Positions 29,693 through 46,900 of a DNA stretch of 64,000 bases are shown here, piece after piece. The notes beneath the pieces are model-generated. The model worked only from the letters and a program-made list of their open reading frames with translations. It made no database searches and was not told the origin of the DNA. Made by a program: the position numbers and the translations under genes. The stretch's first letter is position 1; every line of letters begins with the position of its first letter. Source of the DNA: Embiotoca jacksoni (taxonomy: Eukaryota; Chordata; Actinopteri; Embiotocidae); the NCBI GenBank assembly GCA_022577435.1, contig JAKOON010000069.1, forward strand, positions 353,062-417,061. The letters are read 5' to 3'.

Positions 29693-32600
29693 CAACTTTA
29701 TTTACACTAGACCGTAGTACGATAACGACTTTATTTACACTAGACCGTAGTACGATAACAACTTTATTTACACTAGACCGTAGTACGATAACAACTTTAT
29801 TTACACTAGACCGTAGTACGATAACGACTTTATTTACACTAGACCGTAGTACGATAACAACTTTATTTACACTAGACCGTAGTACGATAACAACTTTATT
29901 TACACTAGACTGTAGTACGATAACGACTTTATTTACACTAGACCGTAGTACGATAACGACTTTATTTACACTAGACCGTAGTACGATAACAACTTTATTT
30001 ACACTAGACCGTAGTACGATAACAACTTTATTTACACTAGACCGTAGTACGATAACAACTTTATTGACATTAGACCGTAGTACAATAACGATTTTATTTA
30101 CACTAGACCGTAGTACGACAACAACTTTATTTACATTAGACCGTAGTACGATAACAACTTTATTTACACTAGACCGTAGTACGATAACGACTTTATTTAC
30201 ACTAGACCGTAGTACGATAGCAACTTTATTTACACTAGACCGTAGTACGATAACGACTTTATTTACACTAGACCGTAGTACGATAACAACTTTATTTACA
30301 TTAGACCGTAGTACGATAACAACTTTATTTACACTAGACCGTAGTACGATAACAACTTTATTTACACTAGACCGTAGTACGATAACGACTTTATTTAGAC
30401 TAGACCGTAGTACGATAACAACTTTATTTACACTAGACCGTAGTACGATAACAACTTTATTTACACTAGACTGTAGTACGATAACAACTTTATTTACACT
30501 AGACCGTAGTACGATAACGACTTTATTTAGACTAGACCGTAGTACGATAACAACTTTATTTAAACTAGACCGTAGTACGATAACGACTTTATTTACATTA
30601 GACCGTAGTACGATAACGACTTTATTTACATTAGACCGTAGTACGATAGCAACTTTATTTACACTTGACCGTAGTACGATAACAACTTTATTTACATTAG
30701 ACCGTAGTACGATAACAACTTTATTGACATTAGACCGTAGTACGATAACGACTTTATTTACATTAGACCGTAGTACGATAACAACTTTATTTACACTAGA
30801 CCGTAGTACGATAACAACTTTATTTAAACTAGACCGTAGTACGATAATAACTTTATTTACATTAGACCGTAGTACGATAACAACTTTATTTACATTAGAC
30901 CGTAGTACGATAACAACTTTATTTACACTAGACCGTAGTACGATAACAACTTTATTTAAACTAGACCGTAGTACGATAACAACTTTATTTACATTAGACC
31001 GTAGTACGATAACAACTTTATTTAAACTAGACCGTAGTACGATAACGACTTTATTTACACTAGACCGTAGTACGATAACAACTTTATTTACACTAGACCG
31101 TAGTACGATAACAACTTTATTTACACTAGACCGTAGTACGATAACGACTTTATTTACACTAGACCGTAGTACGATAATAACAACTTTATTTACATTAGAC
31201 CGTAGTACAATAATAACAACTTTATTTACATTAGACCGTAGTACGATAACAACTTTATTTACACTAGACCGTAGTACGATAACGACTTTATTTACACTAG
31301 ACCGTAGTACGATAACAACTTTATTTACACTAGACCGTAGTACGATAACAACTTTATTTACACTAGACCGTAGTACGATAACGACTTTATTTACACTAGA
31401 CCGTAGTACGATAACGACTTTATTTACATTAGACCGTAGTACGATAACGACTTTATTTACACTAGACCGTAGTACGATAATAACTTTATTTACATTAGAC
31501 CGTAGTACGATAACAACTTTATTTAAACTAGACCGTAGTACGATAACGACTTTATTTACACTAGACCGTAGTACGATAACAACTTTATTTACACTAGACC
31601 GTAGTACGATAACGACTTTATTTACACTAGACCGTAGTACGATAACGACTTTATTTACACTAGACCGTAGTACGATAACAACTTTATTTACACTAGACCG
31701 TAGTACGATAACAACTTTATTTACACTAGACCGTAGTACGATAACGACTTTATTTACATTAGACCGTAGTACGATAACTACTTTATTTACACTAGACCGT
31801 AGTACGATAACAACTTTATTTACACTAGACCGTAGTACGATAACAACTTTATTTACACTAGACCGTAGTACGATAACGACTTTATTTACATTAGACCGTA
31901 GTACGATAACGACTTTATTTACACTAGACCGTAGTACGATAACAACTTTATTTACATTAGACCGTAGTACGATAACAACTTTATTTACACTAGACCGTAG
32001 TACGATAACGACTTTATTTACACTAGACCGTAGTACGATAGCAACTTTATTTACACTAGACCGTAGTACGATAACGACTTTATTTACACTAGACCGTAGT
32101 ACGATAACGACTTTATTTACACTAGACCGTAGTACGATAACAACTTTATTTACATTAGACCGTAGTACGATAACAACTTTATTTACACTAGACCGTAGTA
32201 CGATAACGACTTTATTTACACTAGACCGTAGTACGATAACAACTTTATTTACACTAGACCGTAGTACGATAACAACTTTATTTACACTAGACCGTAGTAC
32301 GATAACGACTTTATTTAGACTAGACCGTAGTACGATAACAACTTTATTTACACTAGACCGTAGTACGATAACAACTTTATTTACACTAGACTGTAGTACG
32401 ATAACAACTTTATTTACACTAGACCGTAGTACGACAACAACTTTATTTACACTAGACCGTAGTACGATAACGACTTTATTTACACTAGACCGTAGTACGA
32501 TAACAACTTTATTTACACTAGACCGTAGTACGATAACAACTTTATTTACACTAGACCGTAGTACGATAATAACAACTTTATTTACACTAGACCGTAGTAC

Positions 32601-35600
32601 GATAACGACTTTATTTACACTAGACCGTAGTACGATAACAACTTTATTTACACTAGACCGTAGTACGACAACAACTTTATTTAAACTAGACCGTAGTACG
32701 ATAACGACTTTATTTACATTAGACCGTAGTACGATAACGACTTTATTTACATTAGACCGTAGTACGATAGCAACTTTATTTACACTTGACCGTAGTACGA
32801 TAACAACTTTATTTACATTAGACCGTAGTACGATAACAACTTTATTGACATTAGACCGTAGTACGATAACGACTTTATTTACATTAGACCGTAGTACGAT
32901 AACAACTTTATTTACACTAGACCGTAGTACGATAACAACTTTATTTAAACTAGACCGTAGTACGATAATAACTTTATTTACATTAGACCGTAGTACGATA
33001 ACAACTTTATTTACATTAGACCGTAGTACGATAACAACTTTATTTACACTAGACCGTAGTACGATAATAACAACTTTATTTACAGTAGACCGTAGTACGA
33101 TAACGACTTTATTTAAACTAGACCGTAGTACGATAACAACTTTATTTACATTAGACCGTAGTACGATAACAACTTTATTGACATTAGACCGTAGTACGAT
33201 AACGACTTTATTTACACTAGACCGTAGTACGATAATAACAACTTTATTTACACTAGACCGTAGTACGATAACAACTTTATTTACACTAGACCGTAGTACG
33301 ATAACAACTTTATTTACACTAGACCGTAGTACGATAATAACTTTATTTACATTAGACCGTAGTACGATAACAACTTTATTTACACTAGACCGTAGTACGA
33401 TAACAACTTTATTTAAACTAGACCGTAGTACGATAACGACTTTATTTACACTAGACCGTAGTAGGATAGCAACTTTATTTACACTGGACCGTAGTACGAT
33501 AACAACTTTATTTACACTAGACCGTAGTACGATAACAACTTTATTTACACTAGACCGTAGTACGATAGCAACTTTATTTACACTGGACCGTAGTACGATA
33601 ACAACTTTATTGACATTAGACCGTAGTACGATAACAACTTTATTTAAACTAGACCGTAGTACGATAACGACTTTATTTACACTAGACCGTAGTACGATAA
33701 CGACTTTATTTACACTAGACCGTAGTACGATAACAACTTTATTTACACTAGACCGTAGTACGATAACAACTTTATTTAGACTAGACCGTAGTACGACAAC
33801 AACTTTATTTACACTAGACCGTAGTACGATAGCAACTTTATTTACACTGGACCGTAGTACGATAACAACTTTATTTACACTGGACCGTAGTACGATAACA
33901 ACTTTATTGACATTAGACCGTAGTACGATAACAACTTTATTTAAACTAGACCGTAGTACGATAACGACTTTATTTACACTAGACCGTAGTACGATAACAA
34001 CTTTATTTACACTAGACCGTAGTACGATAACAACTTTATTTACACTAGACCGTAGTACGATAACGACTTTATTTACACTAGACCGTAGTACGATAATAAC
34101 AACTTTATTTACATTAGACCGTAGTACAATAATAACAACTTTATTTACATTAGACCGTAGTACGATAACAACTTTATTTACACTAGACCGTAGTACGATA
34201 ACGACTTTATTTACACTAGACCGTAGTACGATAACAACTTTATTTACACTAGACCGTAGTACGATAACGACTTTATTTACACTAGACCGTAGTACGATAA
34301 CGACTTTATTTACACTAGACCGTAGTACGATAACAACTTTATTTACACTAGACCGTAGTACGATAACAACTTTATTTACACTAGACTGTAGTACGATAAC
34401 GACTTTATTTACACTAGACCGTAGTACGATAACGACTTTATTTACACTAGACCGTAGTACGATAACAACTTTATTTACACTAGACCGTAGTACGATAACA
34501 ACTTTATTTACACTAGACCGTAGTACGATAACAACTTTATTGACATTAGACCGTAGTACAATAACGATTTTATTTACACTAGACCGTAGTACGACAACAA
34601 CTTTATTTACATTAGACCGTAGTACGATAACAACTTTATTTACACTAGACCGTAGTACGATAACGACTTTATTTACACTAGACCGTAGTACGATAGCAAC
34701 TTTATTTACACTAGACCGTAGTACGATAACGACTTTATTTACACTAGACCGTAGTACGATAACAACTTTATTTACATTAGACCGTAGTACGATAACAACT
34801 TTATTTACACTAGACCGTAGTACGATAACAACTTTATTTACACTAGACCGTAGTACGATAACGACTTTATTTAGACTAGACCGTAGTACGATAACAACTT
34901 TATTTACACTAGACCGTAGTACGATAACAACTTTATTTACACTAGACTGTAGTACGATAACAACTTTATTTACACTAGACCGTAGTACGATAACGACTTT
35001 ATTTAGACTAGACCGTAGTACGATAACAACTTTATTTAAACTAGACCGTAGTACGATAACGACTTTATTTACATTAGACCGTAGTACGATAACGACTTTA
35101 TTTACATTAGACCGTAGTACGATAGCAACTTTATTTACACTTGACCGTAGTACGATAACAACTTTATTTACATTAGACCGTAGTACGATAACAACTTTAT
35201 TGACATTAGACCGTAGTACGATAACGACTTTATTTACATTAGACCGTAGTACGATAACAACTTTATTTACACTAGACCGTAGTACGATAACAACTTTATT
35301 TAAACTAGACCGTAGTACGATAATAACTTTATTTACATTAGACCGTAGTACGATAACAACTTTATTTACATTAGACCGTAGTACGATAACAACTTTATTT
35401 ACACTAGACCGTAGTACGATAATAACAACTTTATTTACAGTAGACCGTAGTACGATAACGACTTTATTTAAACTAGACCGTAGTACGATAACAACTTTAT
35501 TTACATTAGACCGTAGTACGATAACAACTTTATTTAAACTAGACCGTAGTACGATAACGACTTTATTTACACTAGACCGTAGTACGATAACAACTTTATT

Positions 35601-38600
35601 TACACTAGACCGTAGTACGATAACAACTTTATTTACACTAGACCGTAGTACGATAACGACTTTATTTACACTAGACCGTAGTACGATAATAACAACTTTA
35701 TTTACATTAGACCGTAGTACAATAATAACAACTTTATTTACATTAGACCGTAGTACGATAACAACTTTATTTACATTAGACCGTAGTACGATAACAACTT
35801 TATTTACACTAGACCGTAGTACGATAACGACTTTATTTACACTAGACCGTAGTACGATAACAACTTTATTTACACTAGACCGTAGTACGATAACGACTTT
35901 ATTTACACTAGACCGTAGTACGATAACGACTTTATTTACACTAGACCGTAGTACGATAACAACTTTATTTACACTAGACCGTAGTACGATAACGACTTTA
36001 TTTACACTAGACCGTAGTACGATAACGACTTTATTTACACTAGACCGTAGTACGATAACAACTTTATTTACACTAGACCGTAGTACGATAACAACTTTAT
36101 TTACACTAGACCGTAGTACGATAACAACTTTATTGACATTAGACCGTAGTACAATAACGATTTTATTTACACTAGACCGTAGTACGACAACAACTTTATT
36201 TACATTAGACCGTAGTACGATAACAACTTTATTTACACTAGACCGTAGTACGATAACGACTTTATTTACACTAGACCGTAGTACGATAGCAACTTTATTT
36301 ACACTAGACCGTAGTACGATAACGACTTTATTTACACTAGACCGTAGTACGATAACAACTTTATTTACACTAGACCGTAGTACGATAACAACTTTATTTA
36401 CACTAGACCGTAGTACGATAACGACTTTATTTACACTAGACCGTAGTACGATAACAACTTTATTTACACTAGACCGTAGTACGATAACAACTTTATTTAC
36501 ACTAGACTGTAGTACGATAACGACTTTATTTACACTAGACCGTAGTACGATAACGACTTTATTTACACTAGACCGTAGTACGATAACAACTTTATTTACA
36601 CTAGACCGTAGTACGATAACAACTTTATTTACACTAGACCGTAGTACGATAACAACTTTATTGACATTAGACCGTAGTACAATAACGATTTTATTTACAC
36701 TAGACCGTAGTACGACAACAACTTTATTTACATTAGACCGTAGTACGATAACAACTTTATTTACACTAGACCGTAGTACGATAACGACTTTATTTACACT
36801 AGACCGTAGTACGATAGCAACTTTATTTACACTAGACCGTAGTACGATAACGACTTTATTTACACTAGACCGTAGTACGATAACAACTTTATTTACATTA
36901 GACCGTAGTACGATAACAACTTTATTTACACTAGACCGTAGTACGATAACAACTTTATTTACACTAGACCGTAGTACGATAACGACTTTATTTAGACTAG
37001 ACCGTAGTACGATAACAACTTTATTTACACTAGACCGTAGTACGATAACAACTTTATTTACACTAGACTGTAGTACGATAACAACTTTATTTACACTAGA
37101 CCGTAGTACGATAACGACTTTATTTAGACTAGACCGTAGTACGATAACAACTTTATTTAAACTAGACCGTAGTACGATAACGACTTTATTTACATTAGAC
37201 CGTAGTACGATAACGACTTTATTTACATTAGACCGTAGTACGATAGCAACTTTATTTACACTTGACCGTAGTACGATAACAACTTTATTTACATTAGACC
37301 GTAGTACGATAACAACTTTATTGACATTAGACCGTAGTACGATAACGACTTTATTTACATTAGACCGTAGTACGATAACAACTTTATTTACACTAGACCG
37401 TAGTACGATAACAACTTTATTTAAACTAGACCGTAGTACGATAATAACTTTATTTACATTAGACCGTAGTACGATAACAACTTTATTTACATTAGACCGT
37501 AGTACGATAACAACTTTATTTACACTAGACCGTAGTACGATAACAACTTTATTTAAACTAGACCGTAGTACGATAACAACTTTATTTACATTAGACCGTA
37601 GTACGATAACAACTTTATTTAAACTAGACCGTAGTACGATAACGACTTTATTTACACTAGACCGTAGTACGATAACAACTTTATTTACACTAGACCGTAG
37701 TACGATAACAACTTTATTTACACTAGACCGTAGTACGATAACGACTTTATTTACACTAGACCGTAGTACGATAATAACAACTTTATTTACATTAGACCGT
37801 AGTACAATAATAACAACTTTATTTACATTAGACCGTAGTACGATAACAACTTTATTTACACTAGACCGTAGTACGATAACGACTTTATTTACACTAGACC
37901 GTAGTACGATAACAACTTTATTTACACTAGACCGTAGTACGATAACAACTTTATTTACACTAGACCGTAGTACGATAACGACTTTATTTACACTAGACCG
38001 TAGTACGATAACGACTTTATTTACATTAGACCGTAGTACGATAACGACTTTATTTACACTAGACCGTAGTACGATAATAACTTTATTTACATTAGACCGT
38101 AGTACGATAACAACTTTATTTAAACTAGACCGTAGTACGATAACGACTTTATTTACACTAGACCGTAGTACGATAACAACTTTATTTACACTAGACCGTA
38201 GTACGATAACGACTTTATTTACACTAGACCGTAGTACGATAACGACTTTATTTACACTAGACCGTAGTACGATAACAACTTTATTTACACTAGACCGTAG
38301 TACGATAACAACTTTATTTACACTAGACCGTAGTACGATAACGACTTTATTTACATTAGACCGTAGTACGATAACTACTTTATTTACACTAGACCGTAGT
38401 ACGATAACAACTTTATTTACACTAGACCGTAGTACGATAACAACTTTATTTACACTAGACCGTAGTACGATAACGACTTTATTTACATTAGACCGTAGTA
38501 CGATAACGACTTTATTTACACTAGACCGTAGTACGATAACAACTTTATTTACATTAGACCGTAGTACGATAACAACTTTATTTACACTAGACCGTAGTAC

Positions 38601-41600
38601 GATAACGACTTTATTTACACTAGACCGTAGTACGATAGCAACTTTATTTACACTAGACCGTAGTACGATAACGACTTTATTTACACTAGACCGTAGTACG
38701 ATAACGACTTTATTTACACTAGACCGTAGTACGATAACAACTTTATTTACATTAGACCGTAGTACGATAACAACTTTATTTACACTAGACCGTAGTACGA
38801 TAACGACTTTATTTACACTAGACCGTAGTACGATAACAACTTTATTTACACTAGACCGTAGTACGATAACAACTTTATTTACACTAGACCGTAGTACGAT
38901 AACGACTTTATTTAGACTAGACCGTAGTACGATAACAACTTTATTTACACTAGACCGTAGTACGATAACAACTTTATTTACACTAGACTGTAGTACGATA
39001 ACAACTTTATTTACACTAGACCGTAGTACGACAACAACTTTATTTACACTAGACCGTAGTACGATAACGACTTTATTTACACTAGACCGTAGTACGATAA
39101 CAACTTTATTTACACTAGACCGTAGTACGATAACAACTTTATTTACACTAGACCGTAGTACGATAATAACAACTTTATTTACACTAGACCGTAGTACGAT
39201 AACGACTTTATTTACACTAGACCGTAGTACGATAACAACTTTATTTACACTAGACCGTAGTACGACAACAACTTTATTTAAACTAGACCGTAGTACGATA
39301 ACGACTTTATTTACATTAGACCGTAGTACGATAACGACTTTATTTACATTAGACCGTAGTACGATAGCAACTTTATTTACACTTGACCGTAGTACGATAA
39401 CAACTTTATTTACATTAGACCGTAGTACGATAACAACTTTATTGACATTAGACCGTAGTACGATAACGACTTTATTTACATTAGACCGTAGTACGATAAC
39501 AACTTTATTTACACTAGACCGTAGTACGATAACAACTTTATTTAAACTAGACCGTAGTACGATAATAACTTTATTTACATTAGACCGTAGTACGATAACA
39601 ACTTTATTTACATTAGACCGTAGTACGATAACAACTTTATTTACACTAGACCGTAGTACGATAATAACAACTTTATTTACAGTAGACCGTAGTACGATAA
39701 CGACTTTATTTAAACTAGACCGTAGTACGATAACAACTTTATTTACATTAGACCGTAGTACGATAACAACTTTATTGACATTAGACCGTAGTACGATAAC
39801 GACTTTATTTACACTAGACCGTAGTACGATAATAACAACTTTATTTACACTAGACCGTAGTACGATAACAACTTTATTTACACTAGACCGTAGTACGATA
39901 ACAACTTTATTTACACTAGACCGTAGTACGATAATAACTTTATTTACATTAGACCGTAGTACGATAACAACTTTATTTACACTAGACCGTAGTACGATAA
40001 CAACTTTATTTAAACTAGACCGTAGTACGATAACGACTTTATTTACACTAGACCGTAGTAGGATAGCAACTTTATTTACACTGGACCGTAGTACGATAAC
40101 AACTTTATTTACACTAGACCGTAGTACGATAACAACTTTATTTACACTAGACCGTAGTACGATAGCAACTTTATTTACACTGGACCGTAGTACGATAACA
40201 ACTTTATTGACATTAGACCGTAGTACGATAACAACTTTATTTAAACTAGACCGTAGTACGATAACGACTTTATTTACACTAGACCGTAGTACGATAACGA
40301 CTTTATTTACACTAGACCGTAGTACGATAACAACTTTATTTACACTAGACCGTAGTACGATAACAACTTTATTTAGACTAGACCGTAGTACGACAACAAC
40401 TTTATTTACACTAGACCGTAGTACGATAGCAACTTTATTTACACTGGACCGTAGTACGATAACAACTTTATTTACACTGGACCGTAGTACGATAACAACT
40501 TTATTGACATTAGACCGTAGTACGATAACAACTTTATTTAAACTAGACCGTAGTACGATAACGACTTTATTTACACTAGACCGTAGTACGATAACAACTT
40601 TATTTACACTAGACCGTAGTACGATAACAACTTTATTTACACTAGACCGTAGTACGATAACGACTTTATTTACATTAGACCGTAGTACGATAACAACTTT
40701 ATTTACATTAGACCGTAGTACTATAACAACTTTATTTACACTAGACCGTAGTACGATAATAACAACTTTATTTACATTAGACCGTAGTACAATAATAACA
40801 ACTTTATTTACATTAGACCGTAGTACGATAACAACTTTATTTACACTAGACCGTAGTACGATAACGACTTTATTTACACTAGACCGTAGTACGATAACAA
40901 CTTTATTTACACTAGACCGTAGTACGATAACGACTTTATTTACACTAGACCGTAGTACGATAACGACTTTATTTACACTAGACCGTAGTACGATAACAAC
41001 TTTATTTACACTAGACCGTAGTACGATAACAACTTTATTTACACTAGACTGTAGTACGATAACGACTTTATTTACACTAGACCGTAGTACGATAACGACT
41101 TTATTTACACTAGACCGTAGTACGATAACAACTTTATTTACACTAGACCGTAGTACGATAACAACTTTATTTACACTAGACCGTAGTACGATAACAACTT
41201 TATTGACATTAGACCGTAGTACAATAACGATTTTATTTACACTAGACCGTAGTACGACAACAACTTTATTTACATTAGACCGTAGTACGATAACAACTTT
41301 ATTTACACTAGACCGTAGTACGATAACGACTTTATTTACACTAGACCGTAGTACGATAGCAACTTTATTTACACTAGACCGTAGTACGATAACGACTTTA
41401 TTTACACTAGACCGTAGTACGATAACAACTTTATTTACATTAGACCGTAGTACGATAACAACTTTATTTACACTAGACCGTAGTACGATAACAACTTTAT
41501 TTACACTAGACCGTAGTACGATAACGACTTTATTTAGACTAGACCGTAGTACGATAACAACTTTATTTACACTAGACCGTAGTACGATAACAACTTTATT

Positions 41601-43032
41601 TACACTAGACTGTAGTACGATAACAACTTTATTTACACTAGACCGTAGTACGATAACGACTTTATTTAGACTAGACCGTAGTACGATAACAACTTTATTT
41701 AAACTAGACCGTAGTACGATAACGACTTTATTTACATTAGACCGTAGTACGATAACGACTTTATTTACATTAGACCGTAGTACGATAGCAACTTTATTTA
41801 CACTTGACCGTAGTACGATAACAACTTTATTTACATTAGACCGTAGTACGATAACAACTTTATTGACATTAGACCGTAGTACGATAACGACTTTATTTAC
41901 ATTAGACCGTAGTACGATAACAACTTTATTTACACTAGACCGTAGTACGATAACAACTTTATTTAAACTAGACCGTAGTACGATAATAACTTTATTTACA
42001 TTAGACCGTAGTACGATAACAACTTTATTTACATTAGACCGTAGTACGATAACAACTTTATTTACACTAGACCGTAGTACGATAATAACAACTTTATTTA
42101 CAGTAGACCGTAGTACGATAACGACTTTATTTAAACTAGACCGTAGTACGATAACAACTTTATTTACATTAGACCGTAGTACGATAACAACTTTATTTAA
42201 ACTAGACCGTAGTACGATAACGACTTTATTTACACTAGACCGTAGTACGATAACAACTTTATTTACACTAGACCGTAGTACGATAACAACTTTATTTACA
42301 CTAGACCGTAGTACGATAACGACTTTATTTACACTAGACCGTAGTACGATAATAACAACTTTATTTACATTAGACCGTAGTACAATAATAACAACTTTAT
42401 TTACATTAGACCGTAGTACGATAACAACTTTATTTACATTAGACCGTAGTACGATAACAACTTTATTTACACTAGACCGTAGTACGATAACGACTTTATT
42501 TACACTAGACCGTAGTACGATAACAACTTTATTTACACTAGACCGTAGTACGATAACGACTTTATTTACACTAGACCGTAGTACGATAACGACTTTATTT
42601 ACACTAGACCGTAGTACGATAACAACTTTATTTACACTAGACCGTAGTACGATAACGACTTTATTTACACTAGACCGTAGTACGATAACGACTTTATTTA
42701 CACTAGACCGTAGTACGATAACAACTTTATTTACACTAGACCGTAGTACGATAACAACTTTATTTACACTAGACCGTAGTACGATAACAACTTTATTGAC
42801 ATTAGACCGTAGTACAATAACGATTTTATTTACACTAGACCGTAGTACGACAACAACTTTATTTACATTAGACCGTAGTACGATAACAACTTTATTTACA
42901 CTAGACCGTAGTACGATAACGACTTTATTTACACTAGACCGTAGTACGATAGCAACTTTATTTACACTAGACCGTAGTACGATAACGACTTTATTTACAC
43001 TAGACCGTAGTACGATAACAACTTTATTTACA
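29693..43032. repeat. Abutting tandem duplication of about 6.6 kb
   Basis: Copy one (29693-36289) is followed directly by copy two (from 36290). At an offset of 6,597 bp, 29693-34077 matches 36290-40674 in every line compared. Two extra units near 40681-40746, one of the GTACTATAAC type, then shift the offset to 6,663 bp. The match resumes from about 34084/40747 to 36369/43032. One period holds 199 units, ten of them 36 bp, which accounts exactly for 6,597 bp. Each copy itself contains shorter internal repeats, for example 34.39-35.4 kb recurring 2,121 bp later. Confidence 0.9.
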
Positions 43033-43947
43033 TTAGACCGTAGTACGATAACAACTTTATTTACACTAGACCGTAGTACGATAACAACTTTATTTAGACT
43101 AGACCGTAGTACGATAACGACTTTATTTAGACTAGACCGTAGTACGATAACAACTTTATTTACACTAGACCGTAGTACGATAACAACTTTATTTACACTA
43201 GACTGTAGTACGATAACAACTTTATTTACACTAGACCGTAGTACGATAACGACTTTATTTAGACTAGACCGTAGTACGATAACAACTTTATTTACACTAG
43301 ACCGTAGTACGATAACAACTTTATTTACACTAGACCGTAGTACGATAACAACTTTATTTACACTAGACCGTAGTACGATAACGACTTTATTTACACTAGA
43401 CCGTAGTACAATAACAACTTTATTTACACTAGACCGTAGTACTATAACAACTTTATTTACATTAGACCGTAGTACGATAACGACTTTATTTACATTAGAC
43501 CGTAGTACGATAGCAACTTTATTTACACTTGACCGTAGTACGATAACAACTTTATTTACATTAGACCGTAGTACGATAACAACTTTATTGACATTAGACC
43601 GTAGTACGATAACGACTTTATTTACATTAGACCGTAGTACGATAACAACTTTATTTACACTAGACCGTAGTACGATAACAACTTTATTTAAACTAGACCG
43701 TAGTACGATAATAACTTTATTTACATTAGACCGTAGTACGATAACAACTTTATTTACATTAGACCGTAGTACGATAACAACTTTATTTACACTAGACCGT
43801 AGTACGATAATAACAACTTTATTTACAGTAGACCGTAGTACGATAACGACTTTATTTAAACTAGACCGTAGTACGATAACAACTTTATTTACATTAGACC
43901 GTAGTACGATAACAACTTTATTGACATTAGACCGTAGTACGATAACA

Positions 43948-46900
43948 ACTTTATTTACACTAGACCGTAGTACGATAATAACAACTTTATTTACACTAGA
44001 CCGTAGTACGATAACGACTTTATTTAAACTAGACCGTAGAACGATAACAACTTTATTTACACTAGACCGTAGTACGATAATAACGACTTTATTTACATTA
44101 GACCGTAGAACGATAACAACTTTATTTACACTAGACCGTAGTACGATAATAACAACTTTATTTACACTAGACCGTAGTACGATAACAACTTTATTTAAAC
44201 TAGACCGTAGAACGATAACAACTTTATTTACACTAGACCGTAGTACGATAATAACAACTTTATTTACACTAGACCGTAGTACGATAACGACTTTATTTAC
44301 ACTAGACCGTAGTACGATAACGACTTTATTTAAACTAGACCGTAGAACGATAACAACTTTATTTACACTAGACCGTAGTACGATAATAACAACTTTATTT
44401 ACACTAGACCGTAGTACGATAACGACTTTATTTACATTAGACCGTAGTACGATAACAACTTTATTTACACTAGACCGTAGTACGATAACAACTTTATTTA
44501 CACTAGACCGTAGTACGATAATAACTTTATTTACATTAGACCGTAGTACGATAACAACTTTATTTACACTAGACCGTAGTACGATAACAACTTTATTTAC
44601 ACTAGACCGTAGTACGATAACAACTTTATTTACATTAGACCGTAGTACGATAACAACTTTATTTACACTAGACCGTAGTACGATAATAACTTTATTTACA
44701 TTAGACCGTAGTACGATAACAACTTTATTTACATTAGACCGTAGTACGATAACAACTTTATTTACACTAGACCGTAGTACGATAGCAACTTTATTTACAT
44801 TAGACCGTAGTACGATAACAACTTTATTTACACTAGACCGTAGTACGATAACAACTTTATTTACATTAGACCGTAGTACGATAACAACTTTATTTACATT
44901 AGACCGTAGTACGATAACGACTTTATTTACATTAGACCGTAGTACGATAACAACTTTATTTACACTAGACCGTAGTACGATAACAACTTTATTTACACTA
45001 GACCGTAGTACGATAACAACTTTATTTACATTAGACCGTAGTACGATAACAACTGTATTGACATTAGACCGTAGTACGATAACAACTTTATTTACACTAG
45101 ACCGTAGTACGATAACAACTTTATTTACATTAGACCGTAGTACGATAACAACTGTATTGACATTAGACCGTAGTACGATAACAACTTTATTTAAACTAGA
45201 CCGTAGTACGATAACAACTTTATTTACACTAGACCGTAGTACGATAACAACTTTATTTACACTAGACCGTAGTACGATAACGACTTTATTTACACTAGAC
45301 CGTAGTACGATAATAACAACTTTATTTACATTAGACCGTAGTACAATAATAACAACTTTATTTACATTAGACCGTAGTACGATAACAACTTTATTTACAC
45401 TAGACCGTAGTACGATAACAACTTTATTTACATTAGACCGTAGTACGATAACAACTTTATTTAAACTAGACCGTAGTACGATAACAACTTTATTTACATT
45501 AGACCGTAGTACGATAACAACTTTATTTAAACTAGACCGTAGTACGATAACGACTTTATTTACATTAGACCGTAGTACGATAACAACTTTATTTAAACTA
45601 GACCGTAGTACGATAACAACTTTATTTACATTAGACCGTAGTACGATAACAACTTTATTTAAACTAGACCGTAGTACGATAACAACTTTATTTACATTAG
45701 ACCGTAGTACGATAACAACTTTATTTAAACTAGACCGTAGTACGATAACGACTTTATTTACACTAGACCGTAGTACGATAACAACTTTATTTACACTAGA
45801 CCGTAGTACGATAACAACTTTATTTACACTAGACCGTAGTACGATAACGACTTTATTTACACTAGACCGTAGTACGATAATAACAACTTTATTTACATTA
45901 GACCGTAGTACAATAATAACAACTTTATTTACATTAGACCGTAGTACGATAACAACTTTATTTACACTAGACCGTAGTACGATAACGACTTTATTTACAC
46001 TAGACCGTAGTACGATAACAACTTTATTTACACTAGACCGTAGTACGATAACAACTTTATTTACACTAGACCGTAGTACGATAACAACTTTATTTACACT
46101 AGACCGTAGTACGATAACAACTTTATTTACACTAGACCGTAGTACGATAACGACTTTATTTACACTAGACCGTAGTACGATAACGACTTTATTTACACTA
46201 GACCGTAGTACGATAACAACTTTATTTACACTAGACCGTAGTACGATAACAACTTTATTTACACTAGACCGTAGTACGATAACAACTTTATTGACATTAG
46301 ACCGTAGTACAATAACGATTTTATTTACACTAGACCGTAGTACGACAACAACTTTATTTACATTAGACCGTAGTACGATAACAACTTTATTTACACTAGA
46401 CCGTAGTACGATAACGACTTTATTTACACTAGACCGTAGTACGATAGCAACTTTATTTACACTAGACCGTAGTACGATAACGACTTTATTTACACTAGAC
46501 CGTAGTACGATAACAACTTTATTTACATTAGACCGTAGTACGATAACAACTTTATTTACACTAGACCGTAGTACGATAACGACTTTATTTAGACTAGACC
46601 GTAGTACGATAACAACTTTATTTACACTAGACCGTAGTACGATAACAACTTTATTTACACTAGACCGTAGTACGATAACGACTTTATTTAAACTAGACCG
46701 TAGTACGATAACAACTTTATTTACATTAGACCGTAGTACGATAACAACTTTATTGACATTAGACCGTAGTACGATAACGACTTTATTTACATTAGACCGT
46801 AGAACGATAACAACTTTATTTACACTAGACCGTAGTACGATAATAACAACTTTATTTACACTAGACCGTAGTACGATAACGACTTTATTTAAACTAGACC

